Part shown: positions 38,518 to 46,953 of the stretch, in pieces | Layout of the letters: each line of letters begins with the position of its first letter | How positions within the stretch are numbered: position 1 is the stretch's first letter | Source of the DNA: an uncultured Aquitalea sp. | GTDB taxonomy: Bacteria > Pseudomonadota > Gammaproteobacteria > Burkholderiales > Chromobacteriaceae | Direction of reading: 5' to 3' | NCBI RefSeq assembly: GCF_945957525.1 | Contig: NZ_CAMFLA010000009.1 | Span: forward strand, 118,379 to 182,378 | DNA length: 64,000 bases | Notes under the pieces: generated by a model | The model's input: the letters and a program-made list of their open reading frames with translations, nothing else | Databases searched by the model: none | Told to the model about the DNA's origin: nothing | Translations under genes and position numbers: made by a program

Positions 38518-39297
38518 ATGAGGAAACTGATTACCGCCGTATCCCTGGCACTGATGGCCACTTCCTTCGGCGCTTACGCCAAAGACTGGAAAGAAGTGCG
38601 CTTTGGCGTTGACGCCAGCTACGCCCCGTTCGAAGCCAAGGCTCCGGATGGCAAGCTGGTGGGTTTCGACATCGACCTGGGTACCGAAATCTGTAAGCGC
38701 CTGAACGCCAAGTGCGTTTGGGTGGAAAACGATTTCGACGGCATGATCCCGGCCCTGAAAGCCAAGAAATTCGACGGTGTGCTGTCTTCCATGTCCATCA
38801 CGGAAGCCCGCATGAAGGAAATCGCCTTCTCCGCCAAACTGTTCAACACCCCGACCCGCATGGTCGCCAAGAAGGGCTCCGGCCTGATGCCGACCGCCGC
38901 GTCCCTGAAGGGCAAGCGCGTTGGTGTTGAGCAAGGCACCATCCAGGAATCCTACGCCAAGGCGCACTGGGCTCCGGGCGGCGTGGAAGTGGTTCCGTAC
39001 CAGAACCAGAGCCTGGTGCTGGCCGACTTGGCTTCCGGTCGTCTGGACGCTTCCCTGCAAGATGCCGTACAGGCTGACGAAGGCTTCCTGAAGAAGCCGG
39101 AAGGCAAGGCGTTTGCCTTCGCCGGCGGCGATCTGGTTGACGAGAAGATCCTGGGCACCGGCGCCGGCATCGGCCTGCGCAAGGAAGATACCGATCTGAA
39201 GGCAGCCATCGACAAGGCTATCGCTGGCATGCTGAAGGACGGCACCTATAAGAAAATCGAGAAGAAATACTTCTCCTTTGACGTTTACGGCAAGTAA
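38518..39297 (+). CDS. basic amino acid ABC transporter substrate-binding protein (ArgT/HisJ-like)
   Basis: Periplasmic binding protein of the SBP family 3, 259 residues. Signal peptide to about residue 22 (FGAYA, then KDW). Motifs of Lys/Arg/Orn or His binders: FGVDASYAPFEAKAPDGKLVGFDIDLG and FDGVLSSMSITEARMKEIAFS (shown by key residues Y-P-F, D-I-D-L and S-M-I-T-R). First gene of a four-gene importer. Because a strong stem follows the gene, it is probably made in excess over the membrane parts. Confidence 0.92.
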   Translation: MRKLITAVSLALMATSFGAYAKDWKEVRFGVDASYAPFEAKAPDGKLVGFDIDLGTEICKRLNAKCVWVENDFDGMIPALKAKKFDGVLSSMSITEARMKEIAFSAKLFNTPTRMVAKKGSGLMPTAASLKGKRVGVEQGTIQESYAKAHWAPGGVEVVPYQNQSLVLADLASGRLDASLQDAVQADEGFLKKPEGKAFAFAGGDLVDEKILGTGAGIGLRKEDTDLKAAIDKAIAGMLKDGTYKKIEKKYFSFDVYGK

Positions 39298-39317
39298 GTC
39301 GTAATCAGTCAGCAGTA

Positions 39318-39349
39318 GCGCCCCGGCGCGGTTGGCCGGGGCGCGTTTT
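39318..39349 (+). terminator. strong stem after the binding-protein gene (partial terminator)
   Basis: Stem GCGCCCCGGC / GCCGGGGCGC with a seven-base loop, then G and four T residues. The T-run is short, so it may let some transcription pass to the permease genes. Confidence 0.65.
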
Positions 39350-39442
39350 CATCATGGGCGGGGAGGAGATGCACGACTACCCATCGTCGTGTCCCGGCCC
39401 ACTGTCGACAGATACTCACATCCGGTTCATCCACAGGCGCAC

Positions 39443-39486
39443 GGCCTGAATGCCGCCAAAGGGCGGCCTGAATGCCGCCAAAGGGC
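39443..39486 (+). repeat. 22-bp tandem duplication, each copy with a hairpin
   Basis: Two exact copies of a 22-base unit; each contains GCCGCC-AAAG-GGCGGC, a six-base stem. They lie between the binding-protein gene and its permease, about 70 bases before the permease start. Comparable in position to the REP element between hisJ and hisQ in Salmonella. Confidence 0.8.
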
Positions 39487-39554
39487 GGCGTGCTGCGGTC
39501 GTGTCCGGGGAGAGCCTTTGTCTGTCGTCACAAGAACATACAGGGGGAACGGCC

Positions 39555-40244
39555 ATGTTTCTGGATGGATTCGGGCCAATCATTCTTGAAGGCACTGTTG
39601 TGACGCTGGAACTGGCGGCTTTGTCGCTGCTGGTGTCTTTCGTCATCGGTCTGGGGGGCGCTGGGGCCAAGTTATCCAGCAATCCGCTTTTCAAGGGTAT
39701 CGCCACGGTTTACACCACGCTCATTCGCGGTGTGCCGGATCTGGTGCTGATGCTGCTGATTTTCTACAGTCTGCAGATCGGCATGAACCACATTACCGAG
39801 TCGCTCGGCATGGAGCAGATCAATCTTGATCCCTTCGTGTCCGGCGTGTTCACGCTCGGTTTCATCTATGGCGCGTACTTCACGGAAACCTTCCGTGGCG
39901 CTTTCCTCTCCGTGCCCAAGGGGCAGATCGAGGCCGGCATCGCCTACGGCATGAGCAACTGGCAAACCTTTGTGCGCATCCAGTTTCCGCAAGTGATGCG
40001 TTTTGCCTTGCCCGGCATTTCCAATAACTGGCAGGTGATGCTGAAGGCCACCGCGCTGGTGTCCATCATTGGTTTGTCCGATGTGGTGAAGGCGTCGATC
40101 GACGCCGGCAAGAGCACCTACAAGGTGTTTTTCTTCACCATTGTGGCCGGCGCCATCTATCTGCTGCTGACCACGGTGTCCAGCCTGGTGCTGATGTGGC
40201 TGGAGCGTCGCTACTCCACCGGCGTGCGGGAGGCTGAACTGTGA
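39555..40244 (+). CDS. hisQ: basic amino acid ABC transporter permease (HisQ-like)
   Basis: Inner-membrane permease, 229 residues, five membrane helices. I start at the ATG at 39555 (MFLDGFGPIILEGTVVTLEL), with GGGGGAAC-type ribosome binding site. HisQ features: YTTLIRGVPDLVLMLLIFYS and the EAA loop EAGIAYGMSNWQTFVRIQFP. It overlaps the second permease by four bases. Confidence 0.92.
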   Translation: MFLDGFGPIILEGTVVTLELAALSLLVSFVIGLGGAGAKLSSNPLFKGIATVYTTLIRGVPDLVLMLLIFYSLQIGMNHITESLGMEQINLDPFVSGVFTLGFIYGAYFTETFRGAFLSVPKGQIEAGIAYGMSNWQTFVRIQFPQVMRFALPGISNNWQVMLKATALVSIIGLSDVVKASIDAGKSTYKVFFFTIVAGAIYLLLTTVSSLVLMWLERRYSTGVREAEL

Positions 40245-40954
40245 TCGATATCATCCAGCAATACTGGAAAGCCTTCCTCTGGTCGGACGGCTACCACCTG
40301 TCGGGCCTGGCCGTCACCATGTGGCTGCTGTCCCTTTCCATTGTTTTCGGTTTTTGCGCCGCCATCCCGCTGTCCATCGCCCGGGTGTCGAAGTCGCGCT
40401 GGCTGTCCTTCCCGGTGTGGCTGTACTCCTATGTGTTTCGCGGCACGCCGCTGTACATCCAACTGCTGTTCTTCTATGCCGGCGTGTACAGCCTGAACGT
40501 GGTGAAGGAAACGGAAATCCTCAACCACTTCTTCCGTGAAGGCTATTATTGCACCATCCTGGCTTTTGGCCTGAACACCTGCGCCTACACCATCGAGATC
40601 TTCTCCGGCGCCATCAAGGCCACGCCTTATGGCGAGATCGAGGCCGGCCGCGCTTACGGCATGAACAAGTTCACGCTGTATCGCAGGGTGATCATCCCTT
40701 CCGCGCTGCGCCGCGCCCTGCCGGCTTACAGCAACGAAGTGATCCTAATGCTGCACTCCACCACGGTGGCTTTTACCGCCACGGTGCCGGACATCCTGAA
40801 GGTAGCCCGCGACGCCAACGCCGCCACGTACGACTCGTTCAATGCCTTTGGTCTCGCGGCCATCATCTATCTGTGCATCACGTTCATTCTGGTCGGCCTG
40901 TTCCGCAAGGCCGAAAGCAAGTGGCTCGCGCATCTGCGCCCGATGAAGGCGTAA
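40241..40954 (+). CDS. hisM: basic amino acid ABC transporter permease (HisM-like)
   Basis: Second permease, 237 residues. HisM features: [20 protein letters not shown] and EAA loop [20 protein letters not shown]. Overlaps hisQ (GTGATC; the ATG lies in ...) by four bases at its GTG start and is followed by the ATPase gene 25 bases later. Confidence 0.92.
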   Translation: MIDIIQQYWKAFLWSDGYHLSGLAVTMWLLSLSIVFGFCAAIPLSIARVSKSRWLSFPVWLYSYVFRGTPLYIQLLFFYAGVYSLNVVKETEILNHFFREGYYCTILAFGLNTCAYTIEIFSGAIKATPYGEIEAGRAYGMNKFTLYRRVIIPSALRRALPAYSNEVILMLHSTTVAFTATVPDILKVARDANAATYDSFNAFGLAAIIYLCITFILVGLFRKAESKWLAHLRPMKA

Positions 40955-40979
40955 GCCCGGTCAGTCAAGGATTTCGAAA

Positions 40980-41747
40980 ATGGATAAGTTAATCGTTCAG
41001 GACCTGCACAAGAGCTACGGCAATCACGAAGTGCTCAAGGGCATCTCCCTCAAGGCCAAGGCCGGCGACGTGATCAGCATCATCGGCTCTTCCGGCTCCG
41101 GCAAGAGTACCTTCCTGCGTTGCATCAACTTCCTCGAGAAGCCCAACGCCGGAGTGATCAGTCTCAATGGCGAAGCCATCGCCTTGCAGAAGAACAAGCA
41201 GGGCGAGCTGGTGCCGTCCGACCAGAAGCAGCTGCAGCGTATGCGCGCCCGCCTGTCCATGGTGTTCCAGCACTTCAATCTGTGGGGCCACATGACGGTG
41301 CTGGAAAACGTCATCGAAGCGCCCATTCACGTGCTGGGCCTGTCCCGCGACGAGGCGGTGGCCCGCGCCGAGAAATACCTGCGCAAGGTGGGTCTGGATG
41401 CGCATGCCCAGGGAAAGTACCCGGCGCACATGTCCGGCGGCCAGCAGCAGCGCGTGGCCATTGCCCGCGCGCTGGCGATGGAGCCGGAAGTGATGCTGTT
41501 TGACGAGCCCACTTCCGCGCTGGACCCTGAGCTGGTGGGCGAAGTGCTGAAGGTGATGCAAACCTTGGCCGAAGAGGGCCGCACCATGATTGTGGTGACC
41601 CACGAAATGGGTTTTGCCCGTAACGTGTCCAACCACGTGATGTTCCTGCACAAGGGACTGGTGGAAGAAGAAGGCCATCCGGACGAAGTGTTCGGCAACA
41701 CCAAGAGCGAACGCCTCAAGGCCTTCCTCTCCGGCAGCCTCAAGTAA
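40980..41747 (+). CDS. hisP: basic amino acid ABC transporter ATP-binding protein (HisP-like)
   Basis: ATPase of the importer, 255 residues. Walker [10 protein letters not shown] (about residues 39-47), Q-loop [16 protein letters not shown] typical of HisP, signature [15 protein letters not shown] (about 152-166) and Walker [17 protein letters not shown] (about 171-186), switch His in [10 protein letters not shown]. Terminator 77 bases after the stop. Histidine, arginine, lysine or ornithine may be the ligand. Confidence 0.93.
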   Translation: MDKLIVQDLHKSYGNHEVLKGISLKAKAGDVISIIGSSGSGKSTFLRCINFLEKPNAGVISLNGEAIALQKNKQGELVPSDQKQLQRMRARLSMVFQHFNLWGHMTVLENVIEAPIHVLGLSRDEAVARAEKYLRKVGLDAHAQGKYPAHMSGGQQQRVAIARALAMEPEVMLFDEPTSALDPELVGEVLKVMQTLAEEGRTMIVVTHEMGFARNVSNHVMFLHKGLVEEEGHPDEVFGNTKSERLKAFLSGSLK

Positions 41748-41824
41748 GCCCGCCAGGCAAACAACGGGCAGGGCGTCTACGAGGTTTGGCAAGCAGGCCC
41801 ATGCGCCTGCACTGTCTCAGATCG

Positions 41825-41858
41825 ACGGCCCGCCGGCCTTGTCCGGCGGGCCGTTTTT
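41825..41858 (+). terminator. intrinsic terminator after hisP
   Basis: Perfect 12-base stem ACGGCCCGCCGG / CCGGCGGGCCGT with a six-base loop and a T-run. It separates the importer from the SMC operon. Confidence 0.9.
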
Positions 41859-41933
41859 CATGCCTGGCGCGGGCGCTGCGTTGACGAAGCCGCCCCGGCC
41901 TTGGACAATCCCGGTTTGCCCATTTTCGCCGGA

Positions 41934-43217
41934 ATGTCATTGGAATCCCTCGACGAATTCTTCCAGCCCGGCATCGCTCCGGATTCGCTGGCCACGGTAG
42001 GCCGCCTGCGGCAGGCCTGGCCTTATCTTGCCGTATTCGTCACGCTGTTTCGCGGCGGGGACGAAGAAGTGCTGATGCGTCTTTTGGTGCTGCATGAACT
42101 GGGCGGCCGCGCCGAAGCGCCGCAATGGACGCCGCAAGAAATCGCCCAGCGTTTCGCCTATCTCAATGAAACCAAGCTCAACACCATCCTGCTGCGCCTG
42201 CGCGAGGGCGGCTTGCTGGTGTACGAGAGCGACAGCGGTTTTTACCAGTTGTCCGAAGGTGCGCGGGTGGCTTTATCCGCACTGGCCACGCTGATGGATT
42301 TCAGCGGCGACGACATCGAACTGGGTTATCTCACCAGCCAGGTGGCCGCCGGTCAGGCGGTAGGGCAGCTGTCCGACGACGCGCTCAAGCATTTGCTGGC
42401 GCGCCTCAACGAGCTGTACGCCGAATTTGAAGAAGCGCTGGAATCGCAGTCGGAGTTCCGCATCCGCGCCGCCCAGCACCGACTGGAGGCCGTATGGCGC
42501 TGGGTGGAAAAATCCACCGAGGTGATTCGCGGCCTGACCGGCGACGACAGCCTCACGCTGTCCTCGCTCAATCAGGCGCAAGCGGTGGCGCTGGCGCAAA
42601 GCCGCATGCTGGCGTTGGCCGGTACTTTCGAACGTCGTCTGGCCCAACTGGCCGCCCAGCGCGTGCATCTGGGCAGCTCCGGCCTCACCTCCACCGACAT
42701 CGCAGACTGGCTGCGCCGCCAGGCCGCCGGCCAATTGGCCGGCCATCTGGGCGACAGCCTGTCCATCGGCCCCGAGCCGGCCTTCCTCGCCACGCCGGAG
42801 CTGGCGGACATGGCGGAGTTCGAGCTGCTGGCCCGCGAACGCGCCAAGGCAGGCAACGCCGTTCTGCCGGGCGGTCAGGCAGCGCCGATGGCGGAAGCGC
42901 CGGAGATGGAGCGTCTGTTTGCCGCCGAGGCCCTGTACGACGAGCTGCTGACGCTGGGCTTGCAACTGGGCGAGACCGGCGGCGGCGACTTGCCCATCGC
43001 CCGCGCCGTGCTGACCGACACCTACAACGAAACCGCCTATCGCCTGTCGCTGCTCTCCCTTATCGGCGACCCGGAAACCCGCGACGACGCAGGCATTGTC
43101 GCCGCTTTGGCCAAGCTGCCCTTCGTGCTGGCCGGCGGCGAAGGCGTACTCGAACCCGATCACCCGGAAGTAGCCAGCCTGTCTGATGCCCGGCTGCTTC
43201 CTCATCCGCAGGACTGA
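41934..43217 (+). CDS. mksF: kleisin-like subunit of an SMC complex (MksF/JetA-like)
   Basis: First gene of a three-gene SMC operon, 427 residues from the ATG at 41934 (a TTG 11 codons upstream is an alternative; neither has a strong ribosome binding site). Residues about 30-115 look like a winged helix (EEVLMRLLVLHELGG, PQEIAQRFAYLNETKLNTIL, LREGGLLVYESDSGFYQLSE). The middle is long amphipathic helices (about 145-260), and the C-terminal third holds another helical domain. This matches the architecture of MukF/MksF/JetA kleisins, and the position upstream of small KITE and SMC genes agrees. Direct sequence recognition is weaker than for the SMC gene; the role is assigned partly from context. 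Confidence 0.65.
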   Translation: MSLESLDEFFQPGIAPDSLATVGRLRQAWPYLAVFVTLFRGGDEEVLMRLLVLHELGGRAEAPQWTPQEIAQRFAYLNETKLNTILLRLREGGLLVYESDSGFYQLSEGARVALSALATLMDFSGDDIELGYLTSQVAAGQAVGQLSDDALKHLLARLNELYAEFEEALESQSEFRIRAAQHRLEAVWRWVEKSTEVIRGLTGDDSLTLSSLNQAQAVALAQSRMLALAGTFERRLAQLAAQRVHLGSSGLTSTDIADWLRRQAAGQLAGHLGDSLSIGPEPAFLATPELADMAEFELLARERAKAGNAVLPGGQAAPMAEAPEMERLFAAEALYDELLTLGLQLGETGGGDLPIARAVLTDTYNETAYRLSLLSLIGDPETRDDAGIVAALAKLPFVLAGGEGVLEPDHPEVASLSDARLLPHPQD

Positions 43218-43219
43218 GC

Positions 43220-43984
43220 ATGGAACTGCAACTGAAAACCCTCACCGCCCGTCTGCTGGCGCATCGCGTGGTGCCGCGCGCCGACCCGCTGGCGCGCAAG
43301 GCGCTGCTGGACGACCTGTTTCGCCAGGAGCTGGACAAGAGGTTGGCCGAAGTGGGCCTGCGTCTGGTAGAGAATCCCTACGCCGAGTACATCGCCGTGG
43401 CGCTGACGCCGGAGATGACCGAGCCGGTGTTCGGCAGCGGCGACGCCTGGCTCAACAATAATCTGGGCTTGCCGCGCGACGGTGTCGCGCTGCTGGTCAT
43501 CCTGTGGGCGCTGATCATTCTGCCCAAGCGCGAGCGCCAGATCGCCCGCGTCGAGGCTGGCCGGGAAAACCAGAGCGACATGTTCGGCGCGCAAAAGCCG
43601 TTGGAAACCGGCGAGGCCGTCTCCACCGGCGTGTCCGAAGACGCGCTGTACGCGGATTTCGGCAAAGCGCTGGGCGGCCGCACCCGCTTCAACGCCAATT
43701 TGGGCAGGCTGGTGAACCTGGGCTTTGTGGTTCGACGCAACAAGTGGTTGGACGAAGGCCCGATGCTGGATTTGATGATTGATTACAGCCAGATGGCCCC
43801 GCGCATCATCGAAGGCGCGCTGACCGACGTGCTGGGCCGTCGGCGTGAGTTGCTGGCCGGTCAACTAGCGGACAAGAGCGCGGAGGCCGCGCCTGCCGAC
43901 GCCACCGACAGCGTCGCGGAGGCCGTGTTGGACACCGACGCCGGCCTGTTTGGCGCGGAACAAGCAGAAGGGGAGAAGGGCTGA
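43220..43984 (+). CDS. mksE: KITE-type subunit of an SMC complex (MksE/JetB-like)
   Basis: A 254-residue cytoplasmic protein two bases after the kleisin-like gene. It has two likely winged-helix parts: residues about 20-105 (ARKALLDDLFRQELDKRLAE, NNNLGLPRDGVALLVILWAL) and about 135-200 (YADFGKALGGRTRFNANLGR, LVNLGFVVRRNKWLDEGPML). The pattern of a conserved VALLVILWALIILPK segment is like MksE/JetB proteins. The tail after 210 is Ala/Asp/Glu rich and disordered. The stop overlaps the SMC start by one base (TGATG). Confidence 0.68.
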   Translation: MELQLKTLTARLLAHRVVPRADPLARKALLDDLFRQELDKRLAEVGLRLVENPYAEYIAVALTPEMTEPVFGSGDAWLNNNLGLPRDGVALLVILWALIILPKRERQIARVEAGRENQSDMFGAQKPLETGEAVSTGVSEDALYADFGKALGGRTRFNANLGRLVNLGFVVRRNKWLDEGPMLDLMIDYSQMAPRIIEGALTDVLGRRRELLAGQLADKSAEAAPADATDSVAEAVLDTDAGLFGAEQAEGEKG

Positions 43985-46794
43985 TGTTCCAGATCAAATC
44001 GCTGGAAATGGTGCACTGGGATTTCTGGCAGCGCCTGGCTGTGCCGCTGGACGCGCAGATTGTCACCATCATCGGCCCCAACGGGTCGGGCAAGACCACA
44101 TTGCTGGACGCCATGCGCACCCTGCTGGCCATCAAATGCTCCGGCAAGCGCGACTACAAGCGTTATGTGCGCAATAACCGCGAGCCTTTCGCCTATCTGC
44201 GCGGGGTGGTGGACAACCCGCGTCGTCCGTCCGGCGGGCTGTATCCCACGCCGTTTTTCCCCATCGTCGCCGAGGCGGTAACCCTGCTGTGCCGCATCAA
44301 AAAACAAGGTGGCGACTGGGTGCGCCACTACGCCATTCTTGATGGCGACATACCGCTGGAGTCGGCCGAAGGCCAGGCGCAGTGGCTGGGTGTGCAGGAA
44401 TACCGTCGCCGGCTGGAAATGGCCGGCCTTACCCCGGCGGTGGCCGAGGTGCTGGCGCTGGAACAGGGCGATACCGACAAGCTGACCGAATACAGCCCGC
44501 GCCAATTGCTGGATCTGGTGTTTCAGGTGTTTGGCGATAAGGACGTGCTGGACAACTATCAGCGCGCCCGCGACGAGCAGCGCGCCACCGAGATGGAGCT
44601 GGAAGCGCTCACCCGGCAGGAAGAAGCCCTGGAAGCGCGGGTGGAAACCATGAAGACCCGCGCCGGCCGTTATCTGGAATGGCGTCAGTTGCAAGACACC
44701 ATCCGCCGCCTGCGAGACGAAGCGCTGCCGGTGCTGGCCTATCTTGACGGCAAGGCCGGTTTTGGCCAGAGCTGGCAGCAATATCGCAGCGGCTTGGGCC
44801 AGTTGCATCGCCAGCAGCGCGAGCACAAGGACACGCTGGAACTGGTGGCCCGCCTCAAGCAGGCGGAGATCGCCGCCGACGGCGCACGCCAGGCCGCCGG
44901 GCAGGCGCGCGATGCGGTGCAAGAGCAGTTCATGGCGGTGAAGGCGGAGTACGCCGGCGTCAGCGGCCAACTCAAGGAGCGCGACCGGCTGCAGGCGCTG
45001 GCCGGCAAGGAGTACGGCGCCGATGCCGCGCAACTGGCCGACAAGCTGGCCGGCTTGCGTACCGAGACGGACAACCTCAAAGATCAGCTGCGCGATTTCA
45101 AGCGCCAGCGCACCGAGCTGAGCCAGCACGTGGAAGCGCTGGAAATCGGCCGCGGCCGCTCGCCGGAAGACGTGCGTCAGTTTCGTGCCGCGCTGGATGA
45201 AGCCGGCATCGGTCATGTGATGTTGTCCGACATTGTGGAGGTGCTGGACGCCGGCTGGCAAGGCGCGGTGGAGGCCTTGCTGCGGCCGTATCGCCACGTG
45301 GTGCTGCTGGAAAACCCGCAGCAGAAAGCCGCCGCCTGGCAGATCGGCGAAAAGTGCCGTTACCGCCATTTTGTGGTGCCGGACCGCGCCGCAGCGCCGT
45401 CGGCGCGCAAGGGCAGCCTGCTGGAAGTGGTGCGCTTTTCCGCTGCCGGGCCGGAATGGCTGTACCGCCAGCTCAATAGCGTCAGCCGCGTAGAAGACGC
45501 GCGCGCCGGCAGCGGCGTGGAGGGCGACTGGATCACGCGCGAAGGCTATTTCCGCGAGCGGCGCGGCGCGCGTCACATCGGCGTGGCGGCGCATGAATAC
45601 GCTTTTGGCGAAGGCGCGCGCCAGTCGCGGTTGCAAGCCTTGCGCGAAGAGCTGCGCTTGCTCAATGTGCGCATCCTGAAGGAGGAGGAAAGCCTGATGG
45701 CCGCCACCCGCGAGGCAGCCGGGCTGGCCGAGTACCTGGGCGGCATGGACGCTATTCGCCAGCTGGACAGCCGCGCCGAAGAGTTTGCCGCGCTGGAGGC
45801 GAGGCTGGTCAGCCTGCAGGAGCAGCAACAATGGCTGGGCGCGCAGTTGGCCGAAGCCTCGTCCACCCGCGATGCCGCCGATCAGCGTTACAGCGATGCG
45901 CGACTGGAGCACGACCGCGTTTGCCAGCGCGAGCAGGACAGCCTGTCCCGCTTTGAGGCCAAGCGGCAGGAAACCGACGCGGCCCGCCGTCAGCTACGCC
46001 GGCTGATCAGCGAACTGCGCGAATGGGCGGAACGCCTGCCGGCGGATGCCCTGCAAGCCGAGCATGTGGCCGCGCTGGAGGACGAATACGAAAGTGCCGC
46101 CGATGCGCGCCATCAGCTGAATTACCTGCAGGAGCGATTGCAAAGCGGCGAGTGGGAGACCGACGAGTCCGTGCTGGCGCTGCGCGACAAGTTGGCCGAA
46201 GACCTGGCGCAGATAGACCGCGAGCGTCAGCGCCGGCAAGTGGAAGTGGACCGCGCCCGCGCGCTGACCGACGACGCGCGCGACGCCTACATGGGCAAAC
46301 TGCGCGCCACCGTGCGCACCTATGGTCGCAATGTGAAGCGTTTGGGCGAATTGGCCGGCATCGGCGTGGAAGTGGATCTGCCAGCGCTGGAAAACGACGA
46401 CGCGGTGTTGGCGCAAGCCGGGCTGGTGTTGCGTTTCAACTTCGACCAGAAGGGCCTGATGGGCATGAACGACGGCGAAGCTTCCGGCGGCCAACAGGTG
46501 ATGAAGTCGCTGATCCTGCTGATTGGCCTGATGATGGACGAGGCCAACCCCTCCGGCTTTGTGTTCATCGACGAGCCTTTCGCCCATCTGGACATCTTCA
46601 ACATCGACCGGGTGGCGGGCTTCCTCAAGGCCACCGAGGCGCAGTATCTGATCACCACGCCCAACACCCACAACATCAACATCTTCGCGCCGTCGGAACT
46701 CACGCTGGCCACGCGTAAAAAGCGCCCGGGCGAGCCCTGGGCGCCACCCATCCTGCAAACCCGGCGACGTAGCGGCCCGGCGGAGCAGGCATGA
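43984..46794 (+). CDS. mksB: SMC-like ATPase (MksB/JetC-like)
   Basis: A 936-residue SMC-family ATPase. Head: Walker A GPNGSGKTT at residues 31-39; signature ASGGQQ at 833-838; Walker B GFVFIDEPFAHLD with Asp863-Glu864 and D-loop. Coiled coils about 190-390 and 560-790. The hinge about 395-545 includes DVRQFRAALDEAGIGHVMLS and EALLRPYRHVVLLENPQQKA. It is shorter than SMC or MukB (about 1150-1480), so the arms are short. The Walker B followed by HNINIFAPSELTL-type sequence fits the MukB/JetC branch, not chromosomal SMC. Expected action: DNA loop extrusion with MksE and MksF, for chromosome organisation or plasmid defence. No JetD-type nuclease gene follows. Confidence 0.85.
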   Translation: MFQIKSLEMVHWDFWQRLAVPLDAQIVTIIGPNGSGKTTLLDAMRTLLAIKCSGKRDYKRYVRNNREPFAYLRGVVDNPRRPSGGLYPTPFFPIVAEAVTLLCRIKKQGGDWVRHYAILDGDIPLESAEGQAQWLGVQEYRRRLEMAGLTPAVAEVLALEQGDTDKLTEYSPRQLLDLVFQVFGDKDVLDNYQRARDEQRATEMELEALTRQEEALEARVETMKTRAGRYLEWRQLQDTIRRLRDEALPVLAYLDGKAGFGQSWQQYRSGLGQLHRQQREHKDTLELVARLKQAEIAADGARQAAGQARDAVQEQFMAVKAEYAGVSGQLKERDRLQALAGKEYGADAAQLADKLAGLRTETDNLKDQLRDFKRQRTELSQHVEALEIGRGRSPEDVRQFRAALDEAGIGHVMLSDIVEVLDAGWQGAVEALLRPYRHVVLLENPQQKAAAWQIGEKCRYRHFVVPDRAAAPSARKGSLLEVVRFSAAGPEWLYRQLNSVSRVEDARAGSGVEGDWITREGYFRERRGARHIGVAAHEYAFGEGARQSRLQALREELRLLNVRILKEEESLMAATREAAGLAEYLGGMDAIRQLDSRAEEFAALEARLVSLQEQQQWLGAQLAEASSTRDAADQRYSDARLEHDRVCQREQDSLSRFEAKRQETDAARRQLRRLISELREWAERLPADALQAEHVAALEDEYESAADARHQLNYLQERLQSGEWETDESVLALRDKLAEDLAQIDRERQRRQVEVDRARALTDDARDAYMGKLRATVRTYGRNVKRLGELAGIGVEVDLPALENDDAVLAQAGLVLRFNFDQKGLMGMNDGEASGGQQVMKSLILLIGLMMDEANPSGFVFIDEPFAHLDIFNIDRVAGFLKATEAQYLITTPNTHNINIFAPSELTLATRKKRPGEPWAPPILQTRRRSGPAEQA

Positions 46795-46816
46795 AAAAAG
46801 CGGGACGCTGTCCCGC
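46794..46816 (-). terminator. intrinsic terminator, minus strand
   Basis: Stem GCGGGAC / GTCCCGC, three-base loop; six T residues on the minus strand. It follows the minus-strand gene at 46954-47964 and touches the mksB stop codon. Confidence 0.75.
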
Positions 46817-46823
46817 TGCAGCT

Positions 46824-46846
46824 TGCTGACAAAGTAATGGGGTGAG
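46824..46846. repeat. terminator-linked motif, copy 2
   Basis: TGCTGACAAAGTAATGGGGT followed by GAG; it matches the block at 31677-31700 and has the same place beside a minus-strand terminator. Confidence 0.55.
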
Positions 46847-46953
46847 CGTGCGCGGGGCCCGGCCAAGCCGGGCCCTTCGGCTAACTTGTTGATGCCACAG
46901 CCTTCTCTTTTACTCCCCATCCCCCGTCCGCGCCTTGCCGAGGGCAAGCCGGC

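Noticed and set aside
43861..45912. Long minus-strand open frame opposite the SMC gene
   Set aside because: Low-complexity His/Gln/Leu/Arg sequence, overlapping an intact SMC ATPase. No start signals.
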